A stretch of DNA of 64,000 nucleotides from Sthenelais limicola (taxonomy: Eukaryota > Annelida > Polychaeta > Phyllodocida > Sigalionidae). How positions within the stretch are numbered: position 1 is the stretch's first letter; every line of letters begins with the position of its first letter. This document shows positions 54,035-64,000 of this stretch, one piece after another. The DNA lies in NCBI GenBank assembly GCA_942159475.1, contig OW804098.1, positions 7,292,383-7,356,382 on the forward strand. The letters are read 5' to 3'. Position numbers and translations under genes: made by a program. The notes below the pieces were generated by a model that saw only the letters and a list, made by a program, of their open reading frames with translations, did no database searches and had not been told where the DNA came from.

Positions 54035-56944
54035 ATGGATAAGAAAAGTGTAAGCATAAATACGGAGGCTTTCAAAAAATTGAAGGGCCTTAAATTAGCG
54101 TCCTGGAATATTCGGAGCATCTTACCGAAGTTTGAGCAAGTCAGCCAATTTATTCTAGAGGCTGCGCCTCATGTTCTAGCGTTTCAGGAATCTTGGTTAT
54201 CAAAAAATGTTAGGAATGATAAATTATCCATTCAAGATTACAATATTATTAGGAAAGACAGGAAAAGTAAAAGAAGAGGAGGAGGACTCATTTCATATGT
54301 ACACAAATCTTTGGACATAGATGAATCGTTCAAAGAATACGAGGTGTCGAATGAACACATCGAAATACAGATTTTTGGTCTGTCGAAAAAGTGTGTTAGG
54401 GATAAGGTATGCTTAAATGTTTATAGGCCACCTCAGGGGGGGTTGGCTCAGGCTATTGAGCACATTGATGAGACTCTATGTAAACTTGATACCACAAAGG
54501 AAATATTCATAATGGGGGACATAAATTATGATGATAAAATTATAGAAGAAGGCACGACAGCAAATGCAGATAGATTTAGAGCCTTATTAGGTAAACATAA
54601 TCTTCAGCAATTAATCAAGACCCACACCCGGGTCAGTCAGACGTCAATCTCTACAATTGATCATATCTACACAAATGGGAAGTGGGTCAGTGTAAATGGC
54701 ACGATAGAAATTAACTTGAGTGACCATCTGCCAATATTTGTACAAATTAAGAAAGAGAGAACAAATTATAAAGTTGAATCTTTTGAAGCTAGAAATACTA
54801 AAAATTTAGATATTAGAATATTAAAAGATATTTTGACTGATTTAGATTGGAGTGGGCTTTATGAGACCACGAACGTAAATACAGCATGGGATATGATCAT
54901 TTCAAGGATAGAAAAATATGTCGATAGGATGTGCCCCGTAAAAAAGTTTAATAGAGTTAGAGTCACCCCTGAGTGGTATGATGTAAATATCATTGAGGCA
55001 ACCAAAGCTAGAGACAAGGCATTTAAGATTGCAAAATTAACAAACACAAAAGAGGATTGGGCAAAGGCGCGATCACTGAGAGGCAAGGTAACTACGAGTA
55101 TAAGGAAGGCTAAGGATATATATCTTCGCGATCAGATAAGAGAAAAGAAAGGAGAACCGCATAAGTTCTGGAACCTGTTGAAACCTTTAATTACAGATAA
55201 AACAAAGAGTAATAGTGCAGATGAAGTTACTATAACCTCAAAAAATGGAGAGAGCGCCAAGGGTAAAGAGGCAGCAGGGGTATTAAATGAATTTTTTGTG
55301 GAAATAGGGCCGGAGCTTGCTCAAAAGATTAAGAGCAACCATAGCATTGAATTAGAAAGGGAAAGAATTCATCGTGGAACTGAACCAGGTATACAGTTTC
55401 AATTTAAAAGGATTAGCGAACTTGATGTAGAACTGGCTTTAAATAAAATTGGTAATTACAAGGCCTCGGGGATCAAACTAATGCCCACAAAGATCCTTAA
55501 ACAATGTTTATTAGCACTTAAGAAGCAACTTGCTTATTTATTTAATATGACAGTAGATTATGCCGAGATACCTTTAGACTTTAAGCAGGCAAATGTAACG
55601 CCTTTGTACAAAGATGGGGAAAAATGTATGCCTGGCAACTACAGGCCTATTTCGTGCATCAAATTACCGGCTAAATTACTTGAAATATGTATACAAAAAC
55701 AACTGGCCCAATATTTAGAGGGGCATGAACTTCTTTGTGATCAGCAATACGGCTTCAGGGGGGGTAGATCGATTAATAACGCTTTAGATAGACTGCTAAG
55801 AAAAGTATATGAAAATTTAAATGAAAAGAGAGCAATGGATTTAATATTTTTAGACTTTAAAAAAGCTTTCGACACGGTGGATCACGAAATTTTATTATCA
55901 AAATTGAGGAGCTTTGGAGTAAGAGATAAGGAATTATTATGGTTTAGAGATTATTTAAGCGGGAGGACGCAAAGGGTAGTTTTAAATGGAGAACTCTCCT
56001 CCCTGAAGCCAGTGACATGCGGGGTTCCGCAAGGAACAAGTTTAGGGCCGCTTATGTTCATAGTGTATATAAACGATTTACAAGAGGTTGTGAAGCAATG
56101 TAACGTGCAGCTTTTTGCTGACGATACTGTTTTGTTCATGGAGAGAGAATTAGGAGAACCGGTAAATTTGAAACTGCAAGATGATCTAGACAAAATTGTT
56201 CGGTGGTGTTCGGTAAATAAAATCTCGCTAAATATTAATAAGTGCAAAACGTTAACCATTCGATCAAAAAATGACCCAAACAATGTTGTGAATTACAGAA
56301 TTTCGGAGCAGACGCTGGAAAATGTTCCGGAATATAAATATTTGGGAATAGAGCTGGATAATCGGCTGAATTATAATGTTTTCCTTAGAAAGAAATTGTT
56401 TAGTGTTAGGGCAAAGATTTATTCTATGTCCAAGCTTTATAATATATGTGACAGAAGCACACTTTTATTGTTGTTTAAAACAATGATACTCCCAGTGATT
56501 GATTACGGGGATTTGTTCTATGGGTCAGCGACTCAGACCACTTTAAAAAAGATACAAACAACTCAAAATTCAGCCCTTAAAATAATATTAAAATTACCAA
56601 AATTGACAAGTACAAAGGAAGTACACCAAGAATTGAATATTCCGACTTTGGAAACTAGAAGAAATAGCCATCTCCTAGATATCGCATTCTTGCGTACGAG
56701 AGATGAATTAAATGTAGATAACAGGAAAATAAATTTGAGAGGATTGGCAAAGGGAAAGAAATTGGTTGTGCCGCGACCAAAGAACGAAATTTTTAAGAAA
56801 TCATATGTCTATAGAATGACAGAATTATGGAATAACTTATCCAATGATGTCCAAATGACAAAGACAAGAATGCAATTTAGACATTATCTTCGGTCGACAT
56901 ATCTGGATGATTTTGATATTTTTCTAGCAGATGAGCGAGAATGA
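54035..56944 (+). CDS. LINE ORF2: AP endonuclease and reverse transcriptase
   Basis: A frame of 969 codons. Endonuclease (about 20-240): LASWNIRSI, FQESWL with catalytic Glu at about 52, MGDINYDD (160-167), IDHIYTNG, and SDHLPIF (229-235) with the Asp-His pair. Reverse transcriptase (about 465-760): ANVTPLYKDG (520-529), NYRPIS, QYGFRGGRS, LDFKKAFDTVDHEIL with catalytic Asp at about 607, GVPQGTSLGPLMFIVYINDL, and FADD (694-697). After the fingers/palm comes a thumb and C-terminal domain ending near ELWNNLSNDVQ. The protein nicks target DNA and primes reverse transcription there. All catalytic residues I can see are present. In the block before the RT core the usual SG-x-D is SGIKLMP, so the Asp is replaced; this may be a family trait. 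Confidence 0.92.
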   Translation: MDKKSVSINTEAFKKLKGLKLASWNIRSILPKFEQVSQFILEAAPHVLAFQESWLSKNVRNDKLSIQDYNIIRKDRKSKRRGGGLISYVHKSLDIDESFKEYEVSNEHIEIQIFGLSKKCVRDKVCLNVYRPPQGGLAQAIEHIDETLCKLDTTKEIFIMGDINYDDKIIEEGTTANADRFRALLGKHNLQQLIKTHTRVSQTSISTIDHIYTNGKWVSVNGTIEINLSDHLPIFVQIKKERTNYKVESFEARNTKNLDIRILKDILTDLDWSGLYETTNVNTAWDMIISRIEKYVDRMCPVKKFNRVRVTPEWYDVNIIEATKARDKAFKIAKLTNTKEDWAKARSLRGKVTTSIRKAKDIYLRDQIREKKGEPHKFWNLLKPLITDKTKSNSADEVTITSKNGESAKGKEAAGVLNEFFVEIGPELAQKIKSNHSIELERERIHRGTEPGIQFQFKRISELDVELALNKIGNYKASGIKLMPTKILKQCLLALKKQLAYLFNMTVDYAEIPLDFKQANVTPLYKDGEKCMPGNYRPISCIKLPAKLLEICIQKQLAQYLEGHELLCDQQYGFRGGRSINNALDRLLRKVYENLNEKRAMDLIFLDFKKAFDTVDHEILLSKLRSFGVRDKELLWFRDYLSGRTQRVVLNGELSSLKPVTCGVPQGTSLGPLMFIVYINDLQEVVKQCNVQLFADDTVLFMERELGEPVNLKLQDDLDKIVRWCSVNKISLNINKCKTLTIRSKNDPNNVVNYRISEQTLENVPEYKYLGIELDNRLNYNVFLRKKLFSVRAKIYSMSKLYNICDRSTLLLLFKTMILPVIDYGDLFYGSATQTTLKKIQTTQNSALKIILKLPKLTSTKEVHQELNIPTLETRRNSHLLDIAFLRTRDELNVDNRKINLRGLAKGKKLVVPRPKNEIFKKSYVYRMTELWNNLSNDVQMTKTRMQFRHYLRSTYLDDFDIFLADERE

Positions 56945-57705
56945 GTAGCTATAACTTGAGATACAAAAGGACTATATTTAATAAGAATTGGTTACGATGT
57001 CTTTTATGATATAGCACGAAACTTTTCGAGATTGTTAAGCCTATATAGACGGGGAAAGTGTGAACTTTTTGAACTTTTTGAACTTATTGACTATAAATAT
57101 GTAATGATGTTTGACTTTGTGAATTAAGAGAAATCGGGATTGTGGAGAATAACCCGCAAATAAGGCAAACAAGTCCTTAGATTTTGAAGACCGATATAAC
57201 GGTAACTATACCAACGTAACAATTTAGTATGCCATACATATTATGATCGTTGCATGTACTCTTATTATTATGTCTTAGAAATTAAGTATTTGGGTTTAGG
57301 GATTGGCTCTATATAGTGATATTACTTAACTAGAGACAGTAGAAAAAATGAACAATACTATCAATGATAGTAAGAACAATGACAATCATGGAAAGGACAA
57401 AGAAGGACACGGTTTATTGCTTCTAAAGAAGGCTATGAAACATAACTATTAACGAGCCGGGGTAGGGGGTTTTTGGGTTTTTTATAATAATTGTTGATAT
57501 GTATGTATTTTGGCAATGGTCCAGACATAATAATGTTCACATCGCTATGTTGTTCTTATAAATGAAGTAAAATTGTAATAGAGCTATTTAGGAAGAACCT
57601 GGTAGACCTGCTAAGGCAGAGGTCACCTTCCTATTTTCTGGATGATGTAATTGATTTAATGAATGGACCAGAATAAAAATACAATATATATATATATATA
57701 GCTAA

Positions 57706-58557
57706 CTAAGTCCAGAAGTATCAAAACCGCTAGGTGGCCCTTCGGGATGATTTATTTTTGTGCCAGTGTACTACCGTATACCCTTATTGTTTTGGTTGCC
57801 AACAAACTCCCCTCCACCCAGCCCCTGACCCAGCCGTCCCCTTCCCACCCCCCAAGCTACCCCACCCCCACCCCCACCCCAACCCCACCCGTGGGGTAGC
57901 TATCCATTTCGAATATATCCCATTTGCCGGTTACGTTTATTAGCGTAAACGTGACTTTCGGGAACGGGTGCAGTAAGCACAGTGGTTCCCCTAGGGCTCC
58001 AACTCCTATTTTACAGCCTAGATTGATTAGTTCTTCGGACAGAACTTGCAGAGGAAGTCATATCGTTGCGATTTCTGTGTAAGGTTGTCAGCTATCGGTA
58101 TGTTTAATAGGAAAACGACACGGCCAGGTTGAGTTGTGGAAGGTATTGGGCCATGGCTGTGAAGGCCCGGGGCGACAGAAGGGTTCGAAATATGCCTGCT
58201 TGCACACCGCCTTCTTAAGGCGGTTATTGGTCGCCTCTCGTCAAGTTTCTCTCAGGCGAATTACAGGTCGCCACTTTTAGGGGAAAACATTAAAAATAAG
58301 GCCAGAAGTATGGGGAGTGTATATATGGGGAGTGGACACTGATGGGTTGGGTGACGTCACAAATTGTTGATGTAGGCTTATCCGCCCACAGAGGGCGGGT
58401 TGGTCACATCTCGTCCAGTTGATTCTTTGATATCAACGAAAATAAAAAACAATATTTACTGCTCAAAACGGCAACATCATGGCTTTCCACTGGTTCATTT
58501 TGCTTCGAAATTATTTATAAATTGTTGTAATGACAGTAACAGCCCAACAAAAGGGGA
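57706..58557. other. Gene-free spacer
   Basis: A C/A-rich run lies at 57800-57890, and a small perfect hairpin CCGCCTT/AAGGCGG near 58207. No gene supported. Confidence 0.4.
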
Positions 58558-59449
58558 CTAAAGCGATGAATACACAGTCACGATTTGGGAATCAGACACG
58601 ATTTCAGGATCTACGATTAATCGTGGGTGCTTATTTGCCTGAAATCGTGCCTATTTTTAGACCTACACATGCACGATATGGTGAAAAAAGTGAAATCGTT
58701 GGTAAAAAGTGAAATCATTGGTGGGTTGGCAGTCAAGATTTGATCTGTGATTCTGAAATATAGAGGTGAGAAAATTGTTTTAAAAAACGACCCTAGAAGC
58801 CAAGAAGAAATTATAAAAACTGTAAAAATAAAATAAAATATAACGTTACTCATTTTCCTGTGACACATCACCTATTTTCTGGTGTTTTTTTTTTCTCTTT
58901 TTAATTGTCGAATAAAATAAAATGAAATATGAGAAGAATGAGACCTAATGTCGACATGTCTAGAAGGGAAACTCTGCATTATAAAAGTGAAAAAATTATG
59001 TTAATACTCCAAAAATTAGGGAAGTTATAGCATTTCAAAGAAAAATTATTAATAATTAAATTCTTTTATATTGCCAGATCGCAGATGGACCTACGATGTG
59101 CGAATAAATCCAAAAATCGTAAAAGCACCTACGATTTATCGTAGACCCCGTTATAGAAGTCTAGGATAAATCGCAGCACTCTCTACACATCAACGATTAA
59201 GCGTAGAAGCAGCAGCGATTTTATTTGAAATTGCAGAAGACCCTTTTTTCCCCCTATGATGAATCGTACATCCAAATCGGTGCTGAATCGGCGCTAAATT
59301 GGCGCTGAAATCGTCCATGTGTAGAGCATTTGGCACAATTTGGGACCTACAACCTGATGTACGATCTCAAATGGACAATTCCAGATCGTACAACGGATCA
59401 TGGAGCCCAAATCAGCCCCCAAATCTTGACTGTGTATTCAAGGCTTTAG
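58558..59449. mobile_element. 892-bp non-autonomous element with 32-bp TIRs
   Basis: Ends 58558-58589 and 59418-59449 are inverted copies with three mismatches, sharing TGAATACACAGTCA and GATTTGGG. Both subterminal regions (58570-58725 and 59095-59415) are packed with ACGATTT/AAATCGT words in both orientations. No transposase frame. A single end of the 47404 MITE family lies inside at 58850-58871. No clear target duplication. Confidence 0.8.
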
Positions 59450-61258
59450 GCTCCTGTGAACCAGGCCAAGATGAAGCCGAGGCCTGGTCTATGGGAGCCT
59501 TAGACATGCCTCACAACTATAACCTCATGTTCTAACCACTCAATCTCATAGACCTGTGGGTACGACCATAAACTGCCTCCTTCTCAGCTCTCCCGCCCTT
59601 GATATAACCATATTAAATATGTTGATATTGATTGATTGATGTTGTTTATTTCCAGCTCAAACAGTTACAAGGTTGAAAGTATACACCGAAGTCTGAGAAC
59701 TAGCGCTGCCATTGGACAGACGAGAAACTAAAAGTGACGGGTCAGAAACCCATCACTTTGCTCCTGTGCATTGGATTTACATTGGAGAAGATTTGTTTTC
59801 CCCCGAATATTTAAGTACATTAGACAGCTACAAAAGCATCAATTTTCAAAGACAACATAGTTAAGAGTGTTTTTTAAAGCATCCCTAGAATCTTAACAAT
59901 ATTTGAATAATAGTTTATTTGTATAATGTAGTTTTATGTTAAAGCATCAGGGTGCTGACCACCTCTCCTTCCCCGCTCTGTGGGCTCCCTCCCCAGCCAC
60001 ACACACTCAGCACCCCTGCTCCTTGACCACCCTGCCCCGGCCCCTGCCCTAGGACACATCGGCCAACATGCTCCTAGTGATCCCCTCCTAGTAGAGAGGC
60101 ACACTGACCATTTACGAATAGTTACATTCTAAATTCAAGGCCCAAGGACTATGTGTATCAATTATAAGTTCAACCCAAAACATTTCAAAGTTTGTTCCTG
60201 TTAGAAAGAAAGATTTGGCAAGGGGTTTAAGTTTGATGTGAAGTAGAAGAAAGGATTCCCCCTCCCTTCCTATATACACGCCATGTTTTCATGGCTACAA
60301 CTGATGTTCTGTGATGAGATGAATGTAGAAAGCATCAAAACTAAAAGGGAAATACTTGAATCTCCAGATATTTCAAGTGCCTATATAGTTACAATTGATA
60401 TGGTGTATTTGAAATGATGAATTTGGTCATTATTAGCAGAAGCATTCATCTTTAAGATAAGATAAGATAATCTTTTATTTGTCTAAGGAATGAATAATAT
60501 GAGTGGTACATAAAGAAGAGACAAATAGGTCTACATGTCTATATGAAACTGGCTTGTTCCATCTCTACCGACAGTTACCTTTAATTTTGATAGAACTAAT
60601 TAATTAACATAAATGAGAGTAAATATAGCAGGTGAGATATACATACAAAAATATACAATGTCTATGGTAGTCAGATAATATACTTTATCTGATCTACTTT
60701 ATACTTTGTTCTGTCAATATTATAATGATATCGGACGAGATTCGATTACCTGTTGGCAAGAAGAAATCCTTTGATGCATTAGAATATACTTTTCAAATGC
60801 TTACATTGTGTAGGAAGTTGTAATGATAATTACTAATTACTTCGATCACATATTATAGGATAAACCTGTTAGAAAATGGTTATGAGGTAGTATAATACAT
60901 TAAGTTAGCACGGTACAGTGCGGTTTGGTGAATATTAGAGTTGTAACTCTGTACGATAAAATGAAGATTTAATGTACCGATATCCTACCGTCCTGGTATA
61001 AACATATAGGTGGTCATTTGACTCAGATCTTTCTGACCCGTCACTTGGAGTGTGCAGATTTTGGTGACCACCGAGCAGGCACGAGAATACGGTGTATACA
61101 ATAATAATATGACTGGAGGTAGGTACTCGCATCTATGCTAGCCATAGATCTTCCAGAGAGGCCTGTTACATTACGTTAAGTTATTTATAGTACATTCATA
61201 TATTACATTACCTCATAGGGTGTTGACAGTTACATTGTTTTAGAGTACATTGAGTTAT

Positions 61259-61451
61259 GGGCGTAAAGCAACCAATCTCACTCACTCACTCCCTCTCAGC
61301 TCTCCCGCCCTTGATATAACCATATTAAATGTGTTGATAAGGGCGTAAAGCAACCAATCTCACTCACTCATTCACTCTCAGCTCTCCCGCCCTTGATATA
61401 ACCATATTAAATGTGTTGATAAGGGCGTAAAGCAACCAATCTCACTCACTC
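61259..61451 (+). repeat. 82-bp tandem repeat
   Basis: 'gggcgtaaagcaaccaatct' begins units at 61259, 61341 and 61423. Each unit includes the 'ctcagctctcccgcccttga' LINE-tail sequence also seen once at 59583, so tails of inserted LINEs have been amplified in tandem. Confidence 0.85.
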
Positions 61452-61839
61452 ATAGACCCGTGCCCACATAGGGTCGATGGGAGTATATAGACGCCACCTT
61501 GAAATTGCTAGAGGCTTGTGGATTGGCCAATTGGCTAACTATTAAACAATTAAACATAGGCCTACTCATGCCTTCCTTTTCAAACTGTCATTGAGGGAAA
61601 CACTTACATAAATAACAAGTGCGGTATGGGTCAGTCAAAAGGCCATGCCTTGGGTAGGGAGGGCACCCTTGGTAGGTGGGTGCAATATTTTGAATGACTG
61701 ATAGACTGACATGTCCAATAGTAGTTTTACAACTTCATTTGTTTTAGGCTTCATAGACCTACCTTGCGCCCGTAAGTCTACGAAGTGCCCGTAGGTCTAC
61801 GAATATACTAGCCTAGCCATTGCCATTTCCATTGGGGTG

Positions 61840-61887
61840 GCTTGCCGGACGGCTTGCCGGACGGCTTGCCGGACGACTTGCCGCGTG
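61840..61887 (+). repeat. 12-bp tandem repeat, four copies
   Basis: GCTTGCCGGACG is repeated three times and once more with a change. G+C-rich island in AT-rich DNA. Confidence 0.85.
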
Positions 61888-62190
61888 GTATAAGGCGGAT
61901 TTTCCATGATGCAATAGATGAAGCTCACTTACATAAAATCATATGAATAAGTTATATTCAGATGCTTCGTTAAAAAAGTCTTGGTGAGTGGGGAAACGCC
62001 TCCGATGATGTCATTATATAAAGGATTTAACGCGAAATTGACATCATTCCTGTGCAGATTAGACCTCTGCCACACGGAAAGAGAAAAATTGCTCACTGCT
62101 CGATTTTCGCCTATGGAAAGAGCTCAATAGAAACGCATGTGTATGGCAAGCCGTTTGGGTAACAATTCAAGAAACACTGTTTCTCGAGAT

Positions 62191-62250
62191 AAAACACTGT
62201 TTTATCTCAACAAACACTGTTTTATCTCAACAAACACTGTTTTATCTCAA
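62191..62250 (+). repeat. 20-bp tandem repeat
   Basis: Three copies of a unit of the form AAACACTGTTTTATCTCAAC lie directly before the truncated LINE, with a partial copy at 62171. The half-site ACACTGT / ACAGTGT symmetry is weak. Confidence 0.85.
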
Positions 62251-62260
62251 TAAACATAGA

Positions 62261-63900
62261 TATAAAGCTCTCCCGCTTGACATTACTCCACTACATAAAG
62301 AAGGGTCCAGATTGGACCCTAGTAATTATAGGCCTATATCTGTGATAACCCTCCCCGGAAAAATACTTGAAAAATGTATACACAAGCAGGTATACAATTA
62401 TCTAGAAATGAATGATCTACTATATCAAAATCAATTCGGTTTTAGAAAAGGATTATCAATAAACGACGCCCATTTCGAACTTTTCTCAGACATATATTTC
62501 AATCTGAATGAAAACAGAGGAACAACACTAACGTATATAGATCTGAAAAAAGCATTCGATACGGTAGATCACGATAGAATTATAAACAAGCTTGAATTCA
62601 TAGGAATTGGAAGAAAGTCAATAAGCTGGTTTCAGGATTACTTAAGTGGCAGGGAACAAACTGTAAGTGTAAATAACACAAGTTCTGGAGTCCAGAAGGT
62701 AGTATGTGGTGTCCCTCAGGGAACGGCCCTGGGTCCACTCCTGTTCCAGATCTATATGAATGATCTTCATAAATGGGTGAAAAACTCCAAAATTATTCTC
62801 TTTGCTGACGACACAGTAATTTACAACTCAGACACTAATGTAATAAATGCGAATGAAAATTTGCAGGAAGATCTAAATAGAGTAGATATCTGGTGTAGGG
62901 AAAACAAAATCTCCTTAAATACCAAAAAGACAAAAGCGATGATTATTGATAGAAAGAGAGTGAAGCCTGACTACAGTTTAAACAAACTGTTTATAGGAGA
63001 CAATGAAATTAACTTCACAGATACCTACAAATACTTAGGACTAACGATAGATAGAAAACTGAGTTTTAAACAACATATTGATGTAAGAATAAGATCAGCA
63101 AGAGATAAGATCCATAAACTAGCCCAACTAAGGCAATCCACAAATGATTCTACCCTATTGAATATTTACAAAGTGGCCGTTAGGCCTCTTATAGAATTCG
63201 GGGACACAATATACAACGGAGGAACCAAGACAGATCTGAGGAAAATCCAGACTGTACAAAATATGGCAGTAAGAATAATTAAAAGAAGGGGTAAACTGGA
63301 GAATACTGACCAAGCACATCTAGATTTAAATCTACCAAAACTAGATATACGTAGAAAGACCCACCTGCTAGAATGTGGTTTTAACATGGCACAAAATGAC
63401 TGCAATCTAGATAGAAGGAAAATAAACCTAAGATACCTAGCTCAAGGTAACAGTGGGACGGCCAATACCAAGGACGGTCCTCAAGCTGAGTGAGACAGAC
63501 GCTCAGAGACAGTGTCTCAACTTACAATTTATGGGGGTCGTGGCCATGGAGGTTATCGTAATGACTTTTCCATGCCACACTCTAAACCAAAACAATATTT
63601 TTTACTTCCTCATCAAAGGGAATATATGAAATGTGACTTGGTCGGAGGGGTATATAACTCTGACAATGGAGGGGACCGAAGATAAGGGTCAGATAAACCT
63701 GTCATAGCATGGTAATGGATTTTTAGGGGAACCCCCTCTCCCAAATGTCCTTGGTATTGGCCGTAGGACTGGTAAGAAATTAAAGACAGTCACTCCCAAA
63801 TTAGATCTAATAAGTAGATCTTTCATTACTACAGTGCCTTACTTGTGGAAAGAGTTGGACCCAGGGCCCCAAAACATAGTAACACTAAAGGAGTTTAAGT
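62261..63900 (+). pseudogene. 5'-truncated LINE reverse transcriptase, interrupted
   Basis: The frame opens without an ATG at about 62261 inside the start of the RT domain (ITPLHKEG...NYRPIS). It then carries QNQFGFRKGLS, LKKAFDTVDHDRI with catalytic Asp, GVPQGTALGPLLFQIYMNDL and FADDTVIYN, plus most of the C-terminal region. The endonuclease and ORF1 are absent, as usual for 5' truncation. At 63460-63762 an inverted-repeat element is inserted. Beyond it the coding resumes in the same register to a TGA near 63898. It is related to, but clearly a different family from, the LINE at 54035-56944. The RT motifs are intact, but it cannot be a working LINE. Confidence 0.88.
63460..63762. mobile_element. 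303-bp inverted-repeat insertion in LINE
   Basis: Perfect terminal repeats GGCCAATACCAAGGAC (63460-63475) and its complement (63747-63762). It is flanked by GTGGGAC (63453-63459) and GTAGGAC (63763-63769), a 7-bp duplication with one mismatch. Removing one flank and the insert restores the LINE frame, which confirms the borders. No coding capacity; superfamily unknown. Confidence 0.85.
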
Positions 63901-64000
63901 GATTCTTGAAGTACCAATATGCTTCCGATATACAGGAACAAGAGTGAAGGTATAAACAGACCACCACTTAATCTGTAAATAATGTTAAATATAGCTATAA
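63901..64000. other. LINE 3' flank at window edge
   Basis: Non-coding sequence after the LINE stop; probably its 3' untranslated region, cut by the window end. Confidence 0.4.

Larger units (their letters stand above)
52330..57705 (+). mobile_element. Near-complete CR1-like LINE
   Basis: Leader, ORF1 (52368-53093), spacer, ORF2 (54035-56944), a 3' untranslated part of about 750 bases and a (TA)n tail at 57683-57700 in place of poly(A). An esterase-type ORF1 with an AP-endonuclease/RT ORF2 and a microsatellite 3' end is the layout of the CR1/L2 group. The 5' edge is approximate. Both ORFs are open, so this copy is young. Confidence 0.85.
59450..62260. other. Gene-free spacer with LINE-tail and tandem repeats
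   Basis: Contents: a 'ctcagctctcccgcccttga' LINE-tail-like unit ending 'gttgatattgattgattgatg' at 59583-59642, repeated as the 82-bp array at 61259; a hairpin at 59731-59759; a (GATAA)n tail at 60455-60480 typical of L2/CR1 ends; a 12-bp GCTTGCCGGACG repeat at 61840-61887; and a 20-bp repeat at 62191-62250. No gene supported. Confidence 0.5.

Overview
This is metazoan nuclear DNA: AT-rich (by eye about 35-38% G+C), with GT-AG introns, no operons and very few host-like genes. Almost everything recognisable is a transposable element, and many elements are nested. The retroelement types (DIRS-like, CR1-like with an esterase ORF1, an LTR element) and an animal-type SUMO fit a marine invertebrate. 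The 'gcatgc/tagctata'-rich spacers make me think of a sponge, but that is a weak guess.

Left edge to 5.7 kb: the LTR of a minus-strand LTR retrotransposon that runs off the window, a small palindromic element beside it, a rearranged LINE scrap and a 1.56-kb purine-rich 12-bp minisatellite that produces long false ORFs.

5.7 to 42.5 kb: two arms packed with ACGT/AACGTT motifs face each other. They end in the same 14-bp terminal inverted repeat, with the dinucleotide TG on each outer side. I read this as a candidate 36.7-kb CACTA-like DNA transposon, or the fused remains of two. Next to its left arm and on the minus strand lie a CACTA-type transposase C-terminal exon (16584-17651), a six-exon DUF4806-like gene (13202-16316; I rebuilt the exons and all phases agree) and a rearranged duplicate of the transposase exon (7185-8066). 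A 5'-complete, 3'-truncated DIRS-like element with gag and reverse transcriptase sits among them (8618-12080). The rest of the interval holds five copies of a ~135-bp MITE with 4-bp target duplications, a 135-bp satellite, a complete 4.6-kb DNA transposon with a four-exon 804-residue transposase-like gene (25104-29675), a 2.76-kb element with 36-bp perfect inverted repeats, an intact intronless SUMO gene (38533-38808) and an unrecognised two-exon candidate gene (39400-39985).

42.5 to 64 kb: mostly gene-free spacer with small inverted-repeat elements (47404-47784; 58558-59449). It also holds a near-complete CR1-like LINE with an SGNH-esterase ORF1 and an endonuclease/reverse transcriptase ORF2 (about 52330-57705), then a second, 5'-truncated LINE reverse transcriptase interrupted by a 303-bp inverted-repeat insertion with a 7-bp target duplication.

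The most unusual items are the possible giant transposon enclosing a SUMO gene, the complete transposon whose insertion can be read against an empty-site copy 1 kb away and whose transposase ends in a long Arg-Gly/acidic tail, and the reconstructed DUF4806-like gene paired with a CACTA transposase fragment. No tRNA, rRNA or CRISPR is supported.
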